A DNA stretch of 64,000 nucleotides from an uncultured bacterium (GTDB taxonomy: Bacteria > Planctomycetota > UBA1135 > GCA-002686595). The position numbers and the translations under genes are program-made. Below the pieces are notes generated by a model. The model worked only from the letters and a program-made list of their open reading frames with translations, searched no databases and was not told the origin of the DNA. Location of the stretch: the NCBI GenBank assembly GCA_937905825.1, contig CALCXM010000012.1, positions 55,646-119,645 of the forward strand, in the 5' to 3' direction. The number at the start of each line of letters is the position of its first letter. Position 1 is the first letter of the stretch. Positions 44,051 through 52,396 of this stretch are shown piece after piece.

Positions 44051-45819
44051 CGCGCGTGGTCGAGCTTCGAAAGGAATAGCGTCAGCGCCGGCAAGATTCG
44101 AATGGAACCTCCCGCGTTGTTGGGGCCATCGATTTCCCGCATGGAAGTGATCAGCCCGTACTCGCGCCCATAGACCGCTCGGGAGTTGCGCAGGATCCCC
44201 GTGAAGAGTGCGCGCAAGTCCTCATCGCTTGGGCCGAGTCCGGTGCCGTACACCATGGCGAGGCCTTCGAGCAAGTTGCTCGGCGTTCCAGGCAGGTCGC
44301 CCACCTCTAGGTCCACCTTGGGTTGGAATCCGGAGTAGGTCACGTCGCCCCAGGCTCCGCTGCCGTACTGCTGGCCGCGCAGGTGTGAGTGCACCGCACC
44401 TTCTAACAACAGGCCGAGCTCCTTGCGAATCTCAGGGCGTTGCTTGCTGTAGGCGAGCAAGAGTTTCCAGCAGCGCACCTGATCCGCCGCCATGCTGCCA
44501 CCGAACTTGAGCGACTGGCGCCACAGCACGCGATAGCGGTCCCAACCCCCGTCGATCACGCGCCGGAAGAGCGGCTCCTTGGGGAATTCCCTGGCCATCA
44601 CCTGGGCGCGGGCGGCGTAGTGGCCAAAATCGTCATCGAAGCCCGGGTCGATCCGGTTCCAACTCCCGGGCCAGTAGTGCGTGTAGAGCACGGTGGCGAC
44701 TGCTGAGCGCGCGGCGTTCAAGGGCTTGGTGTCCCCGCCCAACTTCGCCACGCGCGTCAACTGCGCGGGTAGGTCCAGGCGCCTGATCATGCGCGTGGCG
44801 GTGCTCGCGTTTCCGTCGGAGGGGCGATAGAGAGCGGCGACGTTGCCGTCTGCCATGGCCCCCTGCTTGAGCGCAGACTCCGCCGCTTTTTGGGCAGCCG
44901 CCAAAGCCTTCCCCCGATAGCGAATCGGTCCGTACTTGTGAATGTCGAGCAGGAAGCCAAAGGCCAGGGCAGGCTCCAGGTAGTTCTCGTCGAGCGGGCG
45001 ATCCGTGAGCGGATCCCAAGTCCTCGGCAGGCCTGTCTTGGGGTGCACGCACAGCAAGAGAAAATCGGCCACGTACTTCTCGAGGGCTAGCTCCCAAGCG
45101 GGGTCCGGCTCGTGTTGCAGAGCCTCCATCAGACTGCCCGCAAGCGGGTGGTAACCCGCCTCCGCGTCGTAGATGGTCTCACCCGTGATCGCGTCAAACA
45201 GGGTGCAGAAGAGCGCCGTCTGCTGGGGGCCTACGCGGTCCACACTGCGCTCGATCCAAGGGTCGAGGCAGTAGTGCAAGGTCTCCACGAGCTCTGCGCG
45301 CATGGCCTCCTCCGTCGGAAGCGGGAAGGCGCTGAAGACTTGAATGTCCGTCCAGGCCGCGTCCTCACCCATGCCGTCCAGGGCCAAGTTCAAGCGCGGA
45401 ATGGGCGCATGGCCCATGACCTTCGCGATCTCGTCGCCGCGCCAAACGAACTGATTGACTTCCCCGGGGCTGCCGACTTCAAGGCTGGCGCGATCTCCAT
45501 TGCCGTCGAGGATCGAGACGCGTCCGCGGCCCCGCACGCGTCCGGTCACGACCAACTGGTCCACGAACAAGTCGTATGCGGGCACCGGTTGCACCACGTT
45601 GGAGCCAGCGCCCGTCACGAGCCAGGACTTGCCGTCGACCGCTTCCACGCGATTTCCGTTCCCGCTAAGGATCCACCAGGGGATGCCTCCTGGAACCACG
45701 TCCTCCGCTTCCGCGCTGAAGTCCCCGTTCACGATCATGTTGATCATGCGAACCTGTTCAACGGGGGACGCGGGAGGGCACGTGCTTAGGCTAAGGGCGA
45801 AGAGGGCGTGGAGGATCAT
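44047..45819 (-). CDS. Exported protein of unknown function, probably carbohydrate-related helical toroid
   Basis: A 590-residue protein with an N-terminal hydrophobic signal (MILHALFALSLSTC; a lipoprotein is possible although Thr precedes the Cys). About 25-150 looks like a beta-sandwich of carbohydrate-binding type (NGDFSAEAEDVVPGGIPWW). The remainder is helical with repeats rich in Trp, Tyr and Asp (PGSWNRIDPGFDDDFGHYAAR, GGSMAADQVRCWKLL), reminiscent of alpha/alpha toroid glycosidases or lyases. No catalytic motif was recognised with certainty. The ATG at 45819 opens the signal. It is divergent from the glycosyltransferase gene. Confidence 0.7.
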   Translation of the reverse strand: MILHALFALSLSTCPPASPVEQVRMINMIVNGDFSAEAEDVVPGGIPWWILSGNGNRVEAVDGKSWLVTGAGSNVVQPVPAYDLFVDQLVVTGRVRGRGRVSILDGNGDRASLEVGSPGEVNQFVWRGDEIAKVMGHAPIPRLNLALDGMGEDAAWTDIQVFSAFPLPTEEAMRAELVETLHYCLDPWIERSVDRVGPQQTALFCTLFDAITGETIYDAEAGYHPLAGSLMEALQHEPDPAWELALEKYVADFLLLCVHPKTGLPRTWDPLTDRPLDENYLEPALAFGFLLDIHKYGPIRYRGKALAAAQKAAESALKQGAMADGNVAALYRPSDGNASTATRMIRRLDLPAQLTRVAKLGGDTKPLNAARSAVATVLYTHYWPGSWNRIDPGFDDDFGHYAARAQVMAREFPKEPLFRRVIDGGWDRYRVLWRQSLKFGGSMAADQVRCWKLLLAYSKQRPEIRKELGLLLEGAVHSHLRGQQYGSGAWGDVTYSGFQPKVDLEVGDLPGTPSNLLEGLAMVYGTGLGPSDEDLRALFTGILRNSRAVYGREYGLITSMREIDGPNNAGGSIRILPALTLFLSKLDHAR

Positions 45820-46053
45820 CAGGGCATCTTGCGCGAGGTGGCGCCGAGCGTCCATATGGGAGCAGAGATTGATCGGAACTCGGCGTCGCAGGGGCAGGTC
45901 TCTTGCCCGACCATCCGCGACGATCGAGGCCAGCCCGCTCTTGAATGGACGATTCCGACAGGGGGATCTGCCTCGGGCTTCTGGCGTATAGTAGGCTTGC
46001 GCTCCACAGCCAAGGCCCTGGAGCAGGGACGCGGCCAGGCCCTGGAGATAACA

Positions 46054-47745
46054 TTGGGATCGAACGAGCAGACAAACGAGAGCGCGCGCCCTCGCCTCGG
46101 CACAGCGCTCGGGCTCGTCGCCCTTTTCTTGTTGGCCTTTGGCCTACGTTGGACGCACCTGCAAGCGGCCCAGGCCAGCCCCTATCCCGAGCAGCTCAGC
46201 TTTCTGCAGGACTCGCAGTACTACGCCGAGTGGTCCCGGGAGATTGCCGCGGGTGAATGGGTCGGCCAGCACAGCTTCTTTATGGGACCGCTCTATCCCT
46301 ACAGCTTGGCACTCGTCGAGCCCTTGATGCCGGAGCAGCCGCAAGGTGGTTACGACTACAGCCACGCGTACTTGCTGCAAGCGTTCTTCGGCTGCTTGAC
46401 CTGCCTGCTCTTGTGGGCCCTCGTCCGCAAGCTGTTAGGAACGTGGCAAGCCTTCCTGGCCGGGGCACTTGCGGCCGTGCAGCCCGTGTTCATCTACTTC
46501 GATGGCCTCTTGATGCCATCGTCTCAAGTGCTCTTCACCGTCGTGGGAACCCTCAGCCTGCTCTACCTGGCCATGCGCCGGCGGCGTTTGATGTGGTGGT
46601 GCGTTGCCGGAGCGTCGATCGGGCTGGCGACTTTGGCCAAGGGTCCCGCGCTCTTGATCCTGCCGGGGGTGGTGCTTTGGATTCTCTTCGGTGAGCGGGA
46701 GATCGAGGGCAAAGTGCGCGTGCAATGGGCGGCCGGAGTCGTGCTCAGTTGCCTGCCCGTGGTCGGGCTCGCGACGCTTCATAACCACGCGGCGGACGGC
46801 GATTTCGTTTTGGTCACGAGCAACGCGGGCAACAACCTGTGGATCGGCAACGGCCCGGACGCCAGCGGAGCCCACGCGGGTGTGAGCACGGAGTTCAGCA
46901 CATCGAAGCTCGACTTCTACCGCTTCGGCGGGGCGCGTCCGGCAGATGAACCCGCTGCTTCCGAAGTGTCGCGCATCCTATCCGCCCGGGCCCGCGCGTA
47001 CATGTTGGACAACCCTTCCGCGGCTGCCGCTCTCTTCTGGCGCAAGTTCCGAATGTTCTGGAACGCAGCCGAGATCGGCACCACGGACCAGTTCGAGTAC
47101 TTCAAACGCTATTCCTCCGTGTTGCGTTTGCCCCTGGGTAGCTTCGGTCTGGTGGTCCCCCTTGGACTTCTCGGGATGTTGATCTGCCTGCGACGTTGGC
47201 GCCAGTTCTGGCCGCTCTACTTGGTCGTTGTGACCCAAGCGGGATCCTACACGGCCTTCTTCGTGCTGGGACGCTACCGCTTGGCGACCGTCGCGTGCAT
47301 GATCGTTTTCGCGGTCGCGTGCATCGATTGGTTGCTGCCCCAAGTCCGCCAACGGAACCTCAAGGGCCTTGGCTTAAGTGCCATCGCGTTGATCCTGGCG
47401 GCGCTCTTCGTGCACTGGCCCGTTCCAGGCATGTCCGCCGAGCGCGGCTTTGCGAATCAGGAATACCTTCTGGCCCAGGACGCTTCGAAGCGCGGACAAG
47501 ATCCTGCGCAGCACTACCTCGCCGCTCTCTCCGGCAACTGGCGGGAAGGGGACCTGTCCCTGCGACAGCGAGCCAATGCGCACCTCGTGATCGGTGATGC
47601 GGCCTTGAAGGGTGGGAAGCGCAAGCAGGCTCAGACTCTGTATCGGGAAGCGCTCAAGTGGGCCCATCAGTTGTCTGAACACTACATCCAGCGCGTTCCC
47701 ATGTTGCGGGGCTTAGAGGCGCGGCTCCAAGCGCTTGATGGCTAG
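46054..47745 (+). CDS. GT-C family membrane glycosyltransferase, ArnT/PMT-like
   Basis: A 563-residue inner-membrane protein with about 10-11 helices, plus a short TPR-like soluble tail. GT-C features include an Asp/Tyr-rich first loop (LQDSQYYAEWSREIAAGEW), a second loop with FMGPLYPY, and the LATLAKGPALLILPGVV helix. Such enzymes transfer a sugar from a polyprenyl-phosphate donor on the outer face of the membrane. The start was set at a TTG at 46054 because GGAG lies six bases before it and the first helix follows within 20 residues; the frame extends to a GTG at 45808 that would run into the divergent gene's start. Its 3' end overlaps the convergent GT-C gene by 33 bases. Confidence 0.82.
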   Translation: MGSNEQTNESARPRLGTALGLVALFLLAFGLRWTHLQAAQASPYPEQLSFLQDSQYYAEWSREIAAGEWVGQHSFFMGPLYPYSLALVEPLMPEQPQGGYDYSHAYLLQAFFGCLTCLLLWALVRKLLGTWQAFLAGALAAVQPVFIYFDGLLMPSSQVLFTVVGTLSLLYLAMRRRRLMWWCVAGASIGLATLAKGPALLILPGVVLWILFGEREIEGKVRVQWAAGVVLSCLPVVGLATLHNHAADGDFVLVTSNAGNNLWIGNGPDASGAHAGVSTEFSTSKLDFYRFGGARPADEPAASEVSRILSARARAYMLDNPSAAAALFWRKFRMFWNAAEIGTTDQFEYFKRYSSVLRLPLGSFGLVVPLGLLGMLICLRRWRQFWPLYLVVVTQAGSYTAFFVLGRYRLATVACMIVFAVACIDWLLPQVRQRNLKGLGLSAIALILAALFVHWPVPGMSAERGFANQEYLLAQDASKRGQDPAQHYLAALSGNWREGDLSLRQRANAHLVIGDAALKGGKRKQAQTLYREALKWAHQLSEHYIQRVPMLRGLEARLQALDG

Positions 47746-49044
47746 GGGCAGCCGCAAGAGCACTCCGAGCAAGCAGGCTTCGAGCAAGACCGAGCAAGCC
47801 ACGAGCGGAAAGAGGTAGCGGTCCCAGTTGAGCGGCAACCAGAGGATGCTGCCGCCTCCCACGACGACAATCCACAGCAAGCCCGTCGCCACGCGCATGC
47901 CCAGCTTGCCATCGCCCGCGGTGCGCAAGGCAGACCAACGGACCGCGAGAATCAGCGCAACCACTCCCAGCAAGTTCCACAGCATGCCGCCAGCGATTCC
48001 AAGCGCACCCATCAGCGGATCCTCCTGACCACCCATGCGGTGGATCACCAGGTCGAGGCGCTCGAACGTGGTGCGCGTCGCCACACCTCCGAGGGTCTCG
48101 ATGCGGTCCTGTTGCATGGCCATGTGGTCGGACCAAAAGTCGAGGACCTCTTTCAAGTGGGCCAGAGGTTGGGACCACAGGTAAGGCATCAAAGCGAAGA
48201 GCAAGCCGGCAACGAGCAATCCCGATCCGAGGGCGCAGCGCGTTCGCAATGTCCAGGAGTGCTCTTCCTTCTCGGAAGAGAAGAAACCACCCAACAGGAT
48301 CGCGGAGACAACGAAAATGGCTGCGAGCCCCCCGTTGAGTTTGGTTCCGACGCAGAGGCCGGCGAGGGCGCCAAGCATGAGGCTGGTGCCCACAAGGCGC
48401 TTGCTACTGCCTTCGCCGCAGAGGCTCTCGGCGGCCACCAAAGCAAAGTACAAGCAAGCCAGCATCAGTAGCAACATGCCGAAGTCCGGTCGCGCTTGGT
48501 GCGACCAAGCGCGTATCAAGGGATGATAGAGCCAGAGCAGGAAGGCGCTGGTTCCCGCCATCCAGCCCGCCAAGCGGGCCGCGATCAAGAACAGCAACAC
48601 GGCGCAGAGGGCGCTCTCGAAAGCGACGACCTTGCGTGCTTGTTCGATGGCCGGGACGATCTTCATCACCGCGGCGTTCGCCTTGTTCAGGTCGCCCCCG
48701 TGGTAGCGCTGAAACGTGTCGGGGCTCAGGCGTTCAGGTGCAAGCGGCGCACAGACCTTGCCCCACACCAGCTTGTGCAAGATCGGATTGGGCCAACCGA
48801 AGGTCGTGGCCAGCACGCCTTGGCGCCAAGGATCCTCGTGCAGTTGAGCGTCCCGGGTGTCGCGCTGCACCCCTGAAAGGGTCGCGCCCTCGAACTTGCG
48901 CACCGTGTTCAAGGAGATCGCCGTCCACTCCGGTTCATCGGAGCGATCCGCCTGGGGAGTCTGCAGGCGCTGGGTCGCCGTCCAAGCGATGAGCAGCAGC
49001 AAGATCGCGAGCACGGGCTCCTTCAGCATCAAAAGGAACTTCAT
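47713..49044 (-). CDS. GT-C-type membrane glycosyltransferase (third gene of operon)
   Basis: A 443-residue membrane protein with about 9-10 helices. The pattern EPEWTAISLNTVRKF in the first outside loop, SHQARPDFGMLL and the LWLPLNWDRYLFPL motif near the end match dolichyl/polyprenyl-phosphate-sugar:acceptor enzymes of the GT39/PMT type. The ATG at 49044 overlaps the stop of the upstream gene (ATGA), so it is coupled to it. Donor and acceptor are unknown. Its 3' end overlaps the convergent GT-C gene. Confidence 0.8.
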   Translation of the reverse strand: MKFLLMLKEPVLAILLLLIAWTATQRLQTPQADRSDEPEWTAISLNTVRKFEGATLSGVQRDTRDAQLHEDPWRQGVLATTFGWPNPILHKLVWGKVCAPLAPERLSPDTFQRYHGGDLNKANAAVMKIVPAIEQARKVVAFESALCAVLLFLIAARLAGWMAGTSAFLLWLYHPLIRAWSHQARPDFGMLLLMLACLYFALVAAESLCGEGSSKRLVGTSLMLGALAGLCVGTKLNGGLAAIFVVSAILLGGFFSSEKEEHSWTLRTRCALGSGLLVAGLLFALMPYLWSQPLAHLKEVLDFWSDHMAMQQDRIETLGGVATRTTFERLDLVIHRMGGQEDPLMGALGIAGGMLWNLLGVVALILAVRWSALRTAGDGKLGMRVATGLLWIVVVGGGSILWLPLNWDRYLFPLVACSVLLEACLLGVLLRLPLAIKRLEPRL

Positions 49045-50879
49045 CGGGGACCGAGGAACCCGATGCCAAATCCGTTGCCGGTGCTCGGTTGCAAGGGCGG
49101 TTGGGCGAATTGCCAATCGGGTTTGTAGCGGCGACCGACCCACTTCATGATCAACAGGCCGTAGTCCGTGCCGAAGTAGGGGAAGCCATACTCACTCGTG
49201 TTCTTGTGCATCAGAACGCAGGCCGCCGGATTGGGGGCATCGCGCAGGTCTTGCAGGATGTTGCGCTCGCCGAACAGCTCCAACTCCGGGGGCATGAAGT
49301 TGATGTGCCGAGTGGGAGTTTTGCGGCGCGCCAAGTAGTTGACCATGATCCCCTCCGGCAACACCAAGAGGGTTTGCGTCGGGCCCGTCCACTCGTCGAC
49401 CTTCACGAGCAACTGGCGCACGCCTTCTCCGCGAAAGTCCGCGCCGTTGTTGGCGCAAGCGTAGAACTGATCGGGACCTTCTCCGACGGCCATGTTCTTG
49501 GTGGCGAAGCTCTCCTCCGTCATGGACCAGAAGGCCGCGGCTGTGCCGACCAGCCAAGCGAATGCGGCACAGCGCAGGATGATCCCAGGCCCAGCCTTGA
49601 GTGCCCGCGAGCCCGGCAACCAGCCGATCAGAATCGAAAGCCAGAGCATGCTGCCGCACAGGGCCAAGACGAAACCGTAGTGGGCCAGCATGACGTTGAA
49701 CATGATCTTGAGGAACATCAAGAAGGCGAGCATGGCGAAGCCCGAGCGCGCGATCCAAAGCCCGCGGGCCTCTACCCGGCCACGCCAGGCCAAGACAGCG
49801 CACAGCACAACTGCCAGTAAGGCGATGAGCGGCAAACTGCGCGCGCTCCACATCCAGCCCCCGGGGTTCCAACCGGTGGTGGCGAGGGCGGTGCCCACGG
49901 CCGCGGCATACACGATCCCAAGTCCCCACCTCAGGGAGTTGGACTTGCTGGCCGTGAAACGCTCCAAGCCGATGGCGGGCAGAAAGAGCATCGAGAGCCA
50001 ACCGAAGTTCTCTGCCATTTGTCCCAGGTTGAAGCCTAGGTCACGCAAGCCGGTCAAGTCCCCGTAGAACATGCTCGACGTTGCGTTGCTGCCAAAGATG
50101 CCCGTCCAGGATCCGAGCACGCCGACGGCAGCTTGCGTTGCGTCTAGGCTGCCCATGAGCAGAAGGAAGGCTGCGACGGGCGCAATCAAGCTGCAACCCG
50201 CGAGCAGTGCAGCCCGCACCCAGTAGCCCGTGCGTTCCGTTTTCCAAGAGAGCGCGAAGAGCCACACCACTGCACCCAGGCAAGCGATGAAGACCTCTGC
50301 CTTCGTCAAGAAGCAGAGCCCAAGCAAGAGCCCCGCGAGCGCCGCTTTGATGGCTTGCCCTGCACGCCTGCCAGCGAGCGCCAAAGCAAACGCCCCGAGC
50401 CCCAAGAACAACCCGTGGGTGATCTCGTGGGAGTAGGGCGTCATGAAGTTGTAGTTGCCCGTGCCCGGGAAGTGTCCGCAGGCAAACATCGGAAAGAAGA
50501 AGAGCAACGAAGCGCCCGCAGCAACGGGCCCCGAAAGGCTGGCAACGACCCGGTGCAAGAGAATCGCGAAGAGGCCCGTGAGCAGCGCGTTGACCACCAT
50601 CAGGGTCTGCAGGGAATCCCCAGCCACGGAAAACCACATGGCGTTCCAGTAGGGTGAGAGCGGCCCGTTGAAGTACGCGATGTCGCGGTACAGCACGTCG
50701 CCTTCTGCCAAGCGCCATGGAACGTAGAGTTCCCGGCCAAAGTCCACTTGAACGTCGTTCCAGCGCCCCCAACCGCGCCACAGCAGAACTGGGTACATCA
50801 AGAAGGCGAGAGTGGTGAGCAGTGAGCCCAACAAGCGATCCCAGTGGGGAGGCCCTGCTTCAGAATCCGCGTGGCTCAA
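49041..50879 (-). CDS. GT-C-type membrane glycosyltransferase (second gene of operon)
   Basis: A 612-residue membrane protein with about 11 helices and a roughly 130-residue C-terminal outside domain. The first loop reads VDFGRELYVPWRLAEGDVLYRDIAYFNGPLSPY, a GT39-like signature with the catalytic-type acidic residue. The start codon is TTG at 50879, inside the stop of the upstream gene (TTGA), with GAGGAG about ten bases upstream on the message; no ATG is better placed. It is flanked by the alkaline-phosphatase-fold gene and another GT-C gene, with 4-base overlaps on both sides, so the three act in one pathway. Confidence 0.82.
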   Translation of the reverse strand: MSHADSEAGPPHWDRLLGSLLTTLAFLMYPVLLWRGWGRWNDVQVDFGRELYVPWRLAEGDVLYRDIAYFNGPLSPYWNAMWFSVAGDSLQTLMVVNALLTGLFAILLHRVVASLSGPVAAGASLLFFFPMFACGHFPGTGNYNFMTPYSHEITHGLFLGLGAFALALAGRRAGQAIKAALAGLLLGLCFLTKAEVFIACLGAVVWLFALSWKTERTGYWVRAALLAGCSLIAPVAAFLLLMGSLDATQAAVGVLGSWTGIFGSNATSSMFYGDLTGLRDLGFNLGQMAENFGWLSMLFLPAIGLERFTASKSNSLRWGLGIVYAAAVGTALATTGWNPGGWMWSARSLPLIALLAVVLCAVLAWRGRVEARGLWIARSGFAMLAFLMFLKIMFNVMLAHYGFVLALCGSMLWLSILIGWLPGSRALKAGPGIILRCAAFAWLVGTAAAFWSMTEESFATKNMAVGEGPDQFYACANNGADFRGEGVRQLLVKVDEWTGPTQTLLVLPEGIMVNYLARRKTPTRHINFMPPELELFGERNILQDLRDAPNPAACVLMHKNTSEYGFPYFGTDYGLLIMKWVGRRYKPDWQFAQPPLQPSTGNGFGIGFLGPR

Positions 50880-52363
50880 TCTTCCTGCTCCTCGGATGGG
50901 TCGTCCTTGCCCAAGTAGCCGAGGCCGGAGAGCTCCGCGCGCATGTCTTCCGTGAGTTCGATGCTGTTGGGGGCGCGCCGGTCCAGGATCTCCTTGAACA
51001 GTTCGGCACGTCGCAAGGCCGCTTCGAGTTCACGCTGGCCAGCCTCACGCCGCTTTTGGCCGCGGGGAGACTCCGGGTAGATCATCACCTGGAATTCCTC
51101 CTTCGGATACTTCGCGAGGTTGACGAAGACGGACGGTTGCGAGTCATCGATGCGCAGGACCTTGCGCTCGTTGGAACGCAGGGCGCGCAAGCTCATGCCG
51201 TCGATAAACAAACCACTCAGGGCGTCTCGAGCCGGCATGGAGCGACCGGCCAGCAGGGGACTGATGTCCACGCCTTGGCTCGGTAGCTTTCCATTGAAGC
51301 CGGCGAAACTTGCGAAGGTCGGCATCAAGTCAACCAACTGAACTTGGTCACGAACCACTTGCCCCGGCTCGATGTTCCCCGTCCAGCAAGCGATCAGCGG
51401 AATCCGCAAGACCTCGTCGAAGAGCGTCTTGTTGTGACCTACGTTGTCGTGTTCGAGGAACTCCTCCCCGTGGTCGGAGGTCAACAGGATGAGGGTGTTC
51501 TCCAACAGGCCCTTGGCTTGCAGGTCGGCGAAGATGCGCTTCAGGATCTCGTCCGTGAACCGGATCTCGCCGTCGTAGAGCGCGAGCACATGGTCGAGGT
51601 CTTCCTGAGCCATGCCGGGCCGAATGGCCTGGTTGTGCATCAAGCGGCCATCCGCGGGACCTGCGTACTTGGGGTCCACGAACATCTCGCGGAACGGATC
51701 GGGCGGGTTGAAGTCGTAGTGCACATCCCACATGTGCAGGAACAGGAAGAAGGGTTTGCTGTCGCCCTGCGCCACTCGGCCCGCGGCCCAAGCCGCCACG
51801 CGTTCCTGGGTGCGCGGTCCCGTGATGTCCGTGTGCGACGGAGGCGTTGCCGACATCTCCACGTCGCGCACTTGATCCCCGGACAGTCCATCAAAGGCGT
51901 TGGACATGCAGCTCTCGTAGTGATCGAAGCCCTGGTGCAAACCAAAGGTTGGATGCAGGTAGGGACCTCCGAAGAATCCGGCGGTGTGGTAGCCCTCTCC
52001 TTTCAAGAGCTCGGCCAGGGTGACTTGGTCCTCCGAGAGGGACATGCCGTTGTCCACCAGCCCGTGGGTCTTGCCCAAGAGCCCCGTGAACATCGAGGCG
52101 TGGGAGGGCAGGGTCCAGGAGGTTGTGCTGACCGCGTTTTCGAAGCGAACCCCCTTCGTCGCCAGGCTGTCGATGAAGGGCGACGTGGGCTTTTGGTATC
52201 CGTAGCAACCCAGATGGTCCGGCCGCAAGCTGTCGATGGAGATGAACAGGATGTTCGGGGGAGCGCCAGCCTGCGTCGGCTGGGAGGGGCTGCAGGCGAA
52301 CAGCAAGGCACAGAGTCCTAGCCAAGGCCAATTCCTGCGAGAACGAGTGCGTCCGGGTTTCAT
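50876..52363 (-). CDS. Alkaline-phosphatase/sulfatase-fold lipoprotein (first gene of GT-C operon)
   Basis: A 495-residue protein with a lipoprotein signal (LLFAC, Cys24). Motifs: FISIDSLRPDHLGCYG, nucleophile loop WTLPSHASMFTG with Thr84 in the Cys/Ser position, and LTSDHGEEFLEHDNVGHNK metal ligands; the catalytic set appears complete. It should act outside the inner membrane on a phosphoester or related bond. The ATG at 52363 opens the signal; a longer frame beyond it is antisense to the divergent gene. It leads the operon with two GT-C genes (4-base overlaps). Only 33 bases separate it from the divergent paralogue at 52397. Confidence 0.87.
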   Translation of the reverse strand: MKPGRTRSRRNWPWLGLCALLFACSPSQPTQAGAPPNILFISIDSLRPDHLGCYGYQKPTSPFIDSLATKGVRFENAVSTTSWTLPSHASMFTGLLGKTHGLVDNGMSLSEDQVTLAELLKGEGYHTAGFFGGPYLHPTFGLHQGFDHYESCMSNAFDGLSGDQVRDVEMSATPPSHTDITGPRTQERVAAWAAGRVAQGDSKPFFLFLHMWDVHYDFNPPDPFREMFVDPKYAGPADGRLMHNQAIRPGMAQEDLDHVLALYDGEIRFTDEILKRIFADLQAKGLLENTLILLTSDHGEEFLEHDNVGHNKTLFDEVLRIPLIACWTGNIEPGQVVRDQVQLVDLMPTFASFAGFNGKLPSQGVDISPLLAGRSMPARDALSGLFIDGMSLRALRSNERKVLRIDDSQPSVFVNLAKYPKEEFQVMIYPESPRGQKRREAGQRELEAALRRAELFKEILDRRAPNSIELTEDMRAELSGLGYLGKDDPSEEQED

Positions 52364-52396
52364 CCTGGAATAGTAGCGCACATAATCGTCAGCCCC

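Noticed and set aside
45808..46053. N-terminal extension of the ArnT-like gene to a GTG at 45808
   Set aside because: It overlaps the start of the divergent exported-protein gene and encodes no helix or motif; TTG at 46054 has a ribosome site and is followed by the first helix.
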